From Chloroflexota bacterium (GTDB lineage: Bacteria > Chloroflexota > Dehalococcoidia > Lucifugimonadales > UBA3495), in contig JADFPM010000165.1 in the NCBI GenBank assembly GCA_022562335.1, forward strand, positions 1-6,091: a DNA stretch of 6,091 bases, read 5' to 3'. The notes beneath the pieces are model-generated. The model saw nothing but the letters and a program-made list of their open reading frames with translations. It did not search any database and was not told where the DNA came from. The position numbers were made by a program, and so were the translations under genes. Shown one piece after another: positions 1-4,747 of this stretch (within the stretch, counting starts at the first letter, position 1; every line of letters starts with the position of its first letter).

Positions 1-1
1 C

Positions 2-502
2 ATGTCAGCAGAGCAAGTGAGAACCACCGCCGTCTTGGGAACCCTATCATTGGCCCGCAACGTGGGCCAAGCGGTTCTTGACGCCAGAGAGAGGCACGAA
101 GACCCTATTGGGGCCATCTTAGAAACCTGTCCCGGCAGGGTTTTGTTCACGGGTAAAGTGGTGGACTTGGACCGCCGCACCACCGCCGGGTTTGCCCGGG
201 GCAGCGTTACCATAGACGGCCTGGGGCCAAATTCGGGAAGCCGCATGGTCATCGACTTTCAGAACGAGAACCTGATTGCTCGCCAGGACGATGAAATCAT
301 TTGCACAGTCCCCGACCTCATTTGCGTGGTCGACACCGACCGGGGCGAGCCTATAACCACGGAACTAATGCGCTACGGGTTCCGGGTGACTGTATTGGCC
401 TTTCCGGCCCCCAAACTCTGGACCACGGAGAAGGCCTTGGCAGTGGCTGGCCCCCGGTCCTTCGGCTACGAGGTGGATTTTGCTCCATTGGCCTTATCGT
501 AA
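2..502 (+). CDS. DUF917 / S-methyl-thiohydantoin desulfurase-like protein, C-terminal part (5' truncated)
   Basis: C-terminal half of a DUF917-family protein, a family linked to hydantoin and amidohydrolase-type catabolism and including S-methyl-thiohydantoin desulfurases. Counting from the ATG at position 2, family-typical stretches are visible: GKVVDLDRRTTAGFARG (51-67), the FQNENLIA block (86-93), VPDLICVVD (103-111), GEPITTELMRYG (115-126) and GPRSFGYEVDF (150-160), just before the stop at 500-502. Whole family members are about 350-380 residues, so these 166 residues are less than half. The ATG at position 2 is therefore probably an internal Met, with the true start upstream of the window. 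The N-terminal domain is not visible, so active-site integrity cannot be judged. It is followed by a 195-bp repeat-bearing gap rather than a tightly coupled gene. Family assignment is firm; the substrate is unknown. Confidence 0.85.
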   Translation: MSAEQVRTTAVLGTLSLARNVGQAVLDARERHEDPIGAILETCPGRVLFTGKVVDLDRRTTAGFARGSVTIDGLGPNSGSRMVIDFQNENLIARQDDEIICTVPDLICVVDTDRGEPITTELMRYGFRVTVLAFPAPKLWTTEKALAVAGPRSFGYEVDFAPLALS

Positions 503-542
503 TCTGCGACTTTATTAACCGCATCCTTCGACAGGCTCAGGA

Positions 543-570
543 CGAACGGGGGAAAAACCTCTTCTGTTCG
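543..570. other. Hairpin within repeat unit 1
   Basis: An 11-bp stem pairs 543-553 with 560-570 around a 6-nt loop; the outer arms are CGAAC and GTTCG. Three of the pairs are G-T wobbles in this copy. No T-run follows, so it is not a canonical intrinsic terminator. Confidence 0.6.
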
Positions 571-596
571 CGGTGAGTCCTTCGACAGGCTCAGGA

Positions 597-624
597 CGAA
601 CGGGGGAAGAACCTCTTCCGTTCG
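597..624. other. Hairpin within repeat unit 2
   Basis: This is the same hairpin as in unit 1: 597-607 pairs with 614-624 around a 6-nt loop, with outer arms CGAACGG and CCGTTCG. One of the two differences between the units turns a G-T wobble (548/565) into a G-C pair (602/619). The other falls in the loop. The stem is therefore preserved. Confidence 0.65.
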
Positions 625-697
625 CGGTGAGCCCTTCGGCAGGCCAAGACCGGCTCGACGAACCATCTTTCGGGATAGTTACCTAGGACGAAAGCCA

Positions 698-1297
698 ATG
701 CCCACTGAACGTATCGAAGCCCTGCGCTTGATCTCCCAACGATTCCCGGCGGACCCGGTGGTTTTTACCTGCGGGGCCACCAGCCGGGAAGTCGCCGCCC
801 TGGAACGGCGGGAAAACCACCTTTGCGTGGTGGATTCCATGGGCCTGGTCAGTTCCATCGTCTTGGGCATCAGCCTGGGTTTGGAAGATACCTCGACAAA
901 GCGGCCAAATCTAGTCGTAGGCGTCGAAGGCGACGGGGGCATGTTGGCCAACCTGAACTCCCTGGCCACCATAGGCTATCTCCAACCGTCCAACCTATTG
1001 CTCATCGTGCTGGACAACGAAGTCTATGGCTCAACCGGGGGACAGGCCACTTTCACCACCAAGTTGGACCTGGCGGCCATCGCCGGCCAGTGCGGTTTCC
1101 GCACTTGGAATGTGGACGACCTGGAAGGTCTGGACCAGGCAATATCCGAGTCTGCGGCGCCGGAGGACCGGTCTGGACCGGGATTCATCTTGATGAAGAT
1201 CGCTCCCGGCAACGCCTCAGTCCCCTTGTTGCTGGACGACCCGGTGACGCTGGGAGACCGGTTCACCAGGTGGCTGTCCACGGCGATGGGCGAATAG
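698..1297 (+). CDS. Thiamine-pyrophosphate-binding subunit, sulfopyruvate/phosphonopyruvate decarboxylase beta-like
   Basis: A 199-residue protein matching the C-terminal, TPP-binding half of 2-oxoacid decarboxylases. The TPP/Mg motif starts at GDGG (78-81) and ends at DN (106-107), the usual spacing of a GDG-X(24-27)-N motif. It is preceded by the typical VDSMGLVSSIVLGISLGL segment (45-62). The length fits the separate beta subunit of sulfopyruvate decarboxylase (ComE type, about 190 residues), which works with an alpha subunit carrying the pyrimidine-binding domain. No alpha subunit lies next to it here: DUF917 is upstream and a PHP gene downstream. The partner must be elsewhere, or the protein acts with another PP-domain protein. 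The ATG at 698 follows an AGGACG (685-690). The substrate (sulfopyruvate, phosphonopyruvate or another 2-oxoacid) cannot be read from sequence. The protein is presumably cytoplasmic, as no signal peptide is seen. Confidence 0.82.
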   Translation: MPTERIEALRLISQRFPADPVVFTCGATSREVAALERRENHLCVVDSMGLVSSIVLGISLGLEDTSTKRPNLVVGVEGDGGMLANLNSLATIGYLQPSNLLLIVLDNEVYGSTGGQATFTTKLDLAAIAGQCGFRTWNVDDLEGLDQAISESAAPEDRSGPGFILMKIAPGNASVPLLLDDPVTLGDRFTRWLSTAMGE

Positions 1298-1390
1298 CCG
1301 AACCGGTCTTTCCCCCGCCGGTCTTTAGCCACCGGCATCATTCCAGGCCAGTGGCTCACCGGACCGCGCCCGTCGAAATCCGTGCAAGCG

Positions 1391-1420
1391 GTTGATGATT
1401 CCACCATCAACGATTATGAT
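1391..1420 (+). promoter_or_regulatory. Candidate sigma70 promoter with overlapping inverted repeat, upstream of the PHP gene
   Basis: TTGATG (1392-1397), a 17-bp spacer and TATGAT (1415-1420) match the -35/-10 consensus at 4/6 and 5/6. A perfect 7-bp inverted repeat, GTTGATG (1391-1397) and CATCAAC (1405-1411) with a 7-bp gap, covers the -35 box and much of the spacer, where a repressor could block polymerase. If used, transcription would start near 1427 and give a leader of about 108 nt. A small GC hairpin (CCGCC 1448-1452 / GGCGG 1461-1465) lies in that leader. This is prediction only. Confidence 0.4.
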
Positions 1421-1534
1421 GTTGGCTGGGTCGGCTTTTGTTGGATGCCGCCAACCCTCCGGCGGGCCGTACCGGCTCTCTTCCGCGATTTACCATAGCC
1501 CGGTTTACCTGTTTAAGGAGTCCTCAGGCAACGA

Positions 1535-2182
1535 ATGTTCCTGGATCTACACAGCCATTCCGTGTCATCCGACGATTCCAGGGCCACGGTGGAGCAGTAT
1601 CTGAAATGGATCCAGGTGTTGCGCAAGCGGGAATACACGGTGGATGGCTTCGTGCTTACGGAACACCGGAAGTTTGACAGCCACCTGGATTACTCCTCCC
1701 TGGCTGAACAATACGGAGTCACCGTCCTCAAAGGGTCCGAGTTGGATACCCGCTACGGCCACTTCTTGGTGTACGGAGTAACTGAAGCACTGACCAAGGA
1801 CATCGATTTCAGCGACGTGCGGATGGACGCCCGGGTGCTGATGGAAGCCGCCCGCAAACACGGAGCATTGGCCTTGCCCGCCCACCCCGGCCGGTTCGGC
1901 ATCGGCCTGGTGGATTATATGGAGCAGGGCGAAGAGTTCAAAGACGTGGAGATCGTGGAGCGGTTGAACGGCGGCAGCCGCGCCGGAGAGAACGAGCGGG
2001 CCTGGGAACTCTGCGATTCCCAGAACTACCTGGGCATCGGCGGCAGCGATGCCCATCTAACCAGTCACATCGGCGCCTGCCTCACCAGCTTTTCGAGGGA
2101 TATATCCAGCGAGGGCGAGTTGGTGGAAGCGCTGCTGTCAGGAGAGTTCCAGCCGGTGTGGCTAGAGGACACCAAAGTTTGA
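1535..2182 (+). CDS. PHP-domain metal-dependent phosphoesterase
   Basis: A 215-residue single-domain PHP protein. The metal-binding motifs are complete: DLHSHS (4-9; H6, H8), TEH (42-44; E43, H44), GSELDTRYGH (67-76; E69, H76), PAHPGR (115-120; H117) and GGSDAH (169-174; D172, H174). These His/Asp/Glu residues bind a two- or three-metal centre in the PHP superfamily, which hydrolyses phosphoesters. Stand-alone small members include the TrpH/YciV (3',5'-nucleotide bisphosphatase, RNase AM) type, but this one is shorter and the substrate is not established. AAGGAG (1515-1520) is the best ribosome site, 14 nt before the ATG. That spacing is long, but no other in-frame start lies closer. No signal peptide is present, so it is cytoplasmic. 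It is flanked by its own candidate promoter and a weak terminator, so it is probably transcribed alone. Confidence 0.88.
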   Translation: MFLDLHSHSVSSDDSRATVEQYLKWIQVLRKREYTVDGFVLTEHRKFDSHLDYSSLAEQYGVTVLKGSELDTRYGHFLVYGVTEALTKDIDFSDVRMDARVLMEAARKHGALALPAHPGRFGIGLVDYMEQGEEFKDVEIVERLNGGSRAGENERAWELCDSQNYLGIGGSDAHLTSHIGACLTSFSRDISSEGELVEALLSGEFQPVWLEDTKV

Positions 2183-2207
2183 TCGGCTTTTAGGCCTTCG
2201 ATTTTTT
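2182..2207 (+). terminator. Weak candidate intrinsic terminator after the PHP gene
   Basis: ATC and GGC of the left arm pair with GCC and GAT of the right arm, with a 3-nt bulge on the right side and a TTTTAG loop. A run of six T (2202-2207) follows directly. The stem is short and bulged, but the position, overlapping the stop codon of the PHP gene, is right. Confidence 0.35.
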
Positions 2208-2281
2208 GAAATGACGACCACCGGTGATATTGGGGACGCCGAGGCCGGCCAAGGGCCAACCGACCGGCGCAGGAGACGGGC

Positions 2282-2731
2282 ATGGCATTTGAGCTAGAGT
2301 ACGACCGTTCGTTATATGGGGTCGAACACAAGGCGGGACCGTTTCCCGTGACGTTGGAAATCGTCAGATCGTTCACCCAAGGTATCGGGGAGACCAACCC
2401 GATCTTCATCGACGAGGCCGCGGCCAAAGCGGCGGGTTATTCCGGTTTGGTGGCCCCACCCACCTTGTGCACCATTTTTGTGCGCCAGGTGAAATTACCC
2501 AGCGTCAACGTCAATTTCGGGAAGTCCTCGATGCACGCAGGCCAGAAGGTGCAATCGTTGGCGCCCATCATCGTGGGAGACGAGATAACCGCCTCTTCCC
2601 ATCTAAAAGACGTTTACGCCAAGACAGGCCGCTCCGGGACCATGGTTTTCATAGTCTGGGAGACCACTTTCAGCAATCAACGCGGCCAGGTTGTGGCCGA
2701 AGTACAAGAATCCTTCGCCCGCCGCGAATGA
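2282..2731 (+). CDS. MaoC-like hotdog protein, N-terminal-type (FAS1-like dehydratase domain)
   Basis: A 149-residue single hotdog domain of the MaoC N-terminal / FAS1-like dehydratase type. The diagnostic segment is GETNPIFIDEAAAKAAGY (36-53) followed by LVAPPT (56-61), then MHAGQ (84-88) and VGDEITA (98-104), which are usual landmarks of the subfamily. In (R)-specific hydratases the central helix carries an Asp-His pair (GDxNPxH). Here the Asp position is Glu (E37) and the His position is Phe (F42), as is common in the non-catalytic partner of a hotdog heterodimer. AGGAGA (2271-2276) lies 5 nt before the ATG and supports this start. The next gene encodes a second hotdog protein in the same frame, so the two probably form a heterodimer acting on CoA-thioesters. 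The actual substrate is unknown. Confidence 0.82.
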   Translation: MAFELEYDRSLYGVEHKAGPFPVTLEIVRSFTQGIGETNPIFIDEAAAKAAGYSGLVAPPTLCTIFVRQVKLPSVNVNFGKSSMHAGQKVQSLAPIIVGDEITASSHLKDVYAKTGRSGTMVFIVWETTFSNQRGQVVAEVQESFARRE

Positions 2732-2806
2732 GCCCCATATCGACCCCAGCGCGAGCGGGCTCAATGCGAGTCCTCGGGCCCGCCCCGATTTTTCGACGGC
2801 CAAGAG

Positions 2807-3241
2807 GTGGATGACTTGCCCTACTTCGAGGATATAGACCTGGGCGACGAAGTCGGCCCGCTGGTGATAGAGGCATCCGACGAAGAAGTCTTGGCGTTTT
2901 GCCGGGTTTGGGGAAACGATGCCCCAAGCCGCTTCACCGATGCCGCCATCGCCGAAAAGGACCGGCTGCCCGGACCCATCGTGCCCGGCATCATGAGCAT
3001 GGCCCTGATGGCCCGCCTGTTCACCGATTGGGCCGGCCCCCAGGCGCTAAAAGACCTGGACCTGGTTTTCCGCCAGCCCGTTCCCCACAACTCGCCCCTG
3101 AGCATCGCCGCCACCGTCACCGACACCCGCCAAGAGGACGGTGAAAATATCTTGGAATGCGACGTTTTGATGACCGGACCCGAGGGCCAGCGTTACGTCG
3201 GAGGAAAAGCCCTGGTCTCACTGCCCAGCAAGCCACTATAG
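2807..3241 (+). CDS. MaoC-like hotdog protein, second subunit
   Basis: A 144-residue hotdog domain opening with FEDIDLGDEVGPL (7-19), the usual entry strand of MaoC proteins. The helix region is WGNDAPSRFTD (35-45), leading to the LPGPIVPGIMSMALMARL segment (54-71). The canonical catalytic Asp-His pair of hydratase 2 is not recognisable: where GDxNPxH is expected, GNDAPSRF is found. The GTG at 2807 is the only common start codon between the previous stop (2729-2731) and the conserved domain. Its ribosome site is poor (AAGAGG, 2802-2807, abuts and overlaps it). The frame is the same as the upstream gene and remains open across the 75-nt gap, so the pair could derive from a split two-domain protein. 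The expected partner is the upstream gene product. Family is confident; catalytic competence and exact start are not. Confidence 0.75.
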   Translation: MDDLPYFEDIDLGDEVGPLVIEASDEEVLAFCRVWGNDAPSRFTDAAIAEKDRLPGPIVPGIMSMALMARLFTDWAGPQALKDLDLVFRQPVPHNSPLSIAATVTDTRQEDGENILECDVLMTGPEGQRYVGGKALVSLPSKPL

Positions 3242-3253
3242 GGGGCCGCGTCA

Positions 3254-4165
3254 ATGTTAGAGAAACTTCGCCAGGCGGCCTTCATGGTCAACGACCTGAA
3301 AGAGGCCGAAGCCCTTTACCGCAACACCCTGGGCATGGAGTCATGCCGCTCCGAGGAACTGGCTGACTTCGGCCTGGTGAATTCGGTATTGCCGGCGGGA
3401 AACGGGACTTTCGTGGAGCTTCTCCAGCCGACTTCCGCCGAGTCCGCCGGGGCGCGGTTTCTGTCCCGCCGGGGTGAAGCGCCCTATCTTCTGATCTTCG
3501 AGACCAAAGATTACACCAAGCTGATCGGCCACCTGAAGGGCCTGGACGTGCGCATCACCGGCGAAACCGACCGGCCCCAATCCCGGTCGGCGTTCATCCA
3601 TCCTTCGGCCGCCAACGGCGTTTTTATTGAGATCGTCGAGGTCAAAGATTCGTCAAATCCGTGGCCTGCGGCCGGCCCCGATTGGCAGAATCTCCAGACC
3701 AAACCGCTGACCAGCCAGTTGAAACAAACGGCGATCCTGGTAAAGGACCTGGACCAGGCCACCCAGCGATGGTCGGAATTATTCGGTATCCAACCTACTA
3801 AGCGGTTCCAGATCAGCTTCACCGATCTGGAGATCGCCGTCCTGCCCCTGGGCGACGGGAATACCTTTATAGAATTAGCCCAACCCACCAGCCAGGACAC
3901 CTCCTCGGCCCGCTTCCTGGAGCGGTACGGAGAGGGGATATACCTGACCATTTACCAGATCGACGACTCCCTGGCCTTTGACGCGCACCTGGAGAGACAG
4001 GGCGCCCGTTACACCTCCTCTCGCCGAACGGAGAACTACACCAACCTGGGCTTCAACAGCATTTGGATCCACCCCGGTTACATGAAAGGGGCCTTCACCC
4101 AACTCTCCCAAGTGCTGGACCCGGTGAATCCCTGGCCTCCCGCCGGAGACAGCTGGTACAAATAG
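3254..4165 (+). CDS. Two-domain VOC (glyoxalase/methylmalonyl-CoA epimerase-like) protein
   Basis: A 303-residue protein made of two tandem VOC modules (about 4-143 and 155-303) that resemble each other throughout. Each starts with LRQAAFMVNDL or LKQTAILVKDL (5-15, 156-166), has FVELLQPTS or FIELAQPTS (53-61, 205-213), then ARFLSRRGE or ARFLERYGE (67-75, 219-227), and ends with the same tail, NPWPAAGPDW or NPWPPAGDSW (135-144, 292-301). In metal-dependent VOC enzymes the first strand carries a ligand His and GEGLHH supplies another. Here those positions are Gln (Q7, Q158) and Leu (L79, L231). The last ligand Glu is kept in module 1 (E126) but is Gln in module 2 (Q283). Catalysis by the usual metal site is therefore doubtful. 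The gene starts 12 nt after the second MaoC gene and is likely co-transcribed with it. Its role is unknown, perhaps binding or isomerising a CoA ester or hydrophobic acid. Confidence 0.83.
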   Translation: MLEKLRQAAFMVNDLKEAEALYRNTLGMESCRSEELADFGLVNSVLPAGNGTFVELLQPTSAESAGARFLSRRGEAPYLLIFETKDYTKLIGHLKGLDVRITGETDRPQSRSAFIHPSAANGVFIEIVEVKDSSNPWPAAGPDWQNLQTKPLTSQLKQTAILVKDLDQATQRWSELFGIQPTKRFQISFTDLEIAVLPLGDGNTFIELAQPTSQDTSSARFLERYGEGIYLTIYQIDDSLAFDAHLERQGARYTSSRRTENYTNLGFNSIWIHPGYMKGAFTQLSQVLDPVNPWPPAGDSWYK

Positions 4166-4208
4166 CCGGACCGTGCTGACCGGCGGCGAACCAACCCACC
4201 AAGGGCGA

Positions 4209-4237
4209 TTGACCCTCTAACGGCGCTGTGCTAGAGT
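4209..4237 (+). promoter_or_regulatory. Sigma70-like promoter of the Fur-family gene
   Basis: TTGACC (4209-4214) and TAGAGT (4232-4237) are separated by exactly 17 bp and match the consensus at 5/6 and 4/6. Transcription would begin near 4244 and give a leader of about 26 nt, within which lies the operator-like motif at 4250-4266. No clear terminator is seen for the upstream VOC gene in 4166-4208. Confidence 0.5.
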
Positions 4238-4249
4238 TATCCCATTAAA

Positions 4250-4266
4250 GAGACTAGGTATCAATA
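4250..4266 (-). promoter_or_regulatory. Candidate Fur/Zur-type operator, copy 1
   Basis: On the minus strand this reads TATTGATACCTAGTCTC. It matches copy 2 at 4731-4747 in 14 of 17 positions (TATTGATAC-nnn-GTCTC). It lies between the predicted transcription start and the ATG of the Fur-family gene, where bound repressor would block its own transcription. Auto-regulation is inferred, not shown. Confidence 0.5.
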
Positions 4267-4269
4267 TCA

Positions 4270-4713
4270 ATGCCCAAAAGAAGTAGTTCCTTGGCCACCC
4301 AACTGCTGGAGACACTGGAAGAGCGGGGCCACCGCTCCACGTCTCCCCGGCGTGCCGTGGTCAACGCCATCGCCGGACAAAACAAGCATTTCACCGCCGA
4401 GGAGTTGCATGGGCAATTGCCGGGCGTCGGCCGGGCCACCATCTACCGGTCGTTGAAGTTGCTGGTTGATTCCGGCGTCCTGTGCCGGGTGTTGCTGGAA
4501 GAAGGCGACCTCCACTACCAGCTCAGTCATCGAGGCCACCACCACCACCTGCTGTGCGTGGAGTGCGGCTCGTCTCAAGACCTTTTGGGATGCGACATAG
4601 AAGATCTGCTCCAAACCGTCTCGGCCGCCCACAAATTTCAACTCAGCGGCCATTGGCTGGAGGTCTACGGCAAGTGCCACGACTGTATGGACCGCGAAGC
4701 CGTCGCGGTGTAG
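4270..4713 (+). CDS. Fur-family transcriptional regulator (probable Zn or Mn uptake repressor)
   Basis: A 147-residue metal-sensing repressor of normal Fur length. The N-terminal winged helix includes SPRRAVVNAI (25-34), FTAEELHGQL (41-50) and the recognition helix region GRATIYRSLKLLVDSGVL (54-71). The dimerisation domain has the HHHH run (90-93), CVEC (96-99) and CHDC (136-139). The two CxxC pairs form the structural zinc site. Further candidate sensory ligands are H121 and H128. Directly downstream is a metal-binding lipoprotein and its ABC ATPase, which points to a Zur- or Mur-like role rather than iron sensing, though the metal cannot be fixed from sequence. The ATG at 4270 has only a weak ribosome site (AGG, 4256-4258). 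The leader holds the same operator-like motif found before the lipoprotein gene. The 3' end of the gene contributes the stem of a candidate terminator. Confidence 0.9.
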   Translation: MPKRSSSLATQLLETLEERGHRSTSPRRAVVNAIAGQNKHFTAEELHGQLPGVGRATIYRSLKLLVDSGVLCRVLLEEGDLHYQLSHRGHHHHLLCVECGSSQDLLGCDIEDLLQTVSAAHKFQLSGHWLEVYGKCHDCMDREAVAV

Positions 4714-4724
4714 TCTCTTTTTTT
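4691..4724 (+). terminator. Candidate intrinsic terminator between the regulator and the transporter genes
   Basis: A perfect 7-bp GC-rich stem, ACCGCGA (4691-4697) and TCGCGGT (4703-4709), encloses a 5-nt loop and overlaps the last codons of the Fur-family gene. Seven T follow at 4718-4724. The 8-nt gap between stem and T-run is longer than in ideal terminators, so efficiency may be partial. Confidence 0.4.
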
Positions 4725-4730
4725 GAGCAG

Positions 4731-4747
4731 TATTGATACAATGTCTC
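4731..4747 (+). promoter_or_regulatory. Candidate Fur/Zur-type operator, copy 2, over the start of the metal-binding lipoprotein gene
   Basis: Reads TATTGATACAATGTCTC and continues with A. Its core, TGATAC-AAT-GTCTCA (4734-4748), is an imperfect inverted repeat with five of six arm positions complementary. This resembles the dyads bound by Fur-family dimers in general shape. It overlaps the ATG at 4741, so repressor binding would block transcription at or just after initiation. A possible but poor promoter upstream is TGGACC (4688-4693), 17 bp, TAGTCT (4711-4716). Confidence 0.5.

Larger units (their letters stand above)
524..664. repeat. Tandem 54-bp repeat, two near-identical units plus a degenerate third
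   Basis: Unit 1 is 524-577 and unit 2 is 578-631. They differ at only two positions (A/G at 556 versus 610, T/C at 565 versus 619). A decayed third copy of the unit's left end follows at 632-664, beginning CCCTTCGGCAGG. Each unit opens with TCCTTCGACAGGCTCAGGAC. From general knowledge, this motif is a widely scattered intergenic repeat in draft genomes of Chloroflexota and other phyla, often mis-translated as FVLSLSKD-type hypothetical proteins. It lies between the DUF917 gene and the TPP-enzyme gene. There is no spacer structure, so it is not a CRISPR array. A role as terminator, mRNA stabiliser or transposon-mobilised REP-like element is possible but not shown. Confidence 0.85.

Noticed and set aside
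524..664. Possible CRISPR array
   Set aside because: The units abut directly with no unique spacers, and there are no cas genes.
466..666. Minus-strand reading frame of 66 codons with repeated FVLSLSKD peptides
   Set aside because: It is only the translation of the 54-bp tandem repeat and its flanks; such peptides arise wherever this intergenic repeat is called as a gene.
1317..1336. GCCGGT/ACCGGC hairpin after the TPP-enzyme gene
   Set aside because: The 6-bp stem with an 8-nt loop has no T-run, so it cannot be called a terminator with any confidence.
1325..1489. Minus-strand open stretch of 55 codons with an IIIVDGGIINRL-like peptide resembling the end of an amidohydrolase
   Set aside because: There is no start codon after the upstream in-frame stop and no recognisable domain. 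The stretch overlaps the better-supported promoter and inverted repeat. It could be a gene relic but is too short to support.
1565..2056. Long minus-strand open frame opposite the PHP gene
   Set aside because: It is an antisense shadow; the + strand protein has all PHP motifs and the antisense product has no recognisable domain.
2467..2814. 115-codon + strand frame overlapping both hotdog genes
   Set aside because: The composition is Arg/Pro-rich out-of-frame translation of GC-rich coding DNA, with no domain.
4723..4740. Earlier TTG start for the metal-binding lipoprotein
   Set aside because: It would begin inside the T-run of the candidate terminator and add six residues before a normal lipoprotein signal peptide; the ATG at 4741 gives a standard N-terminus.
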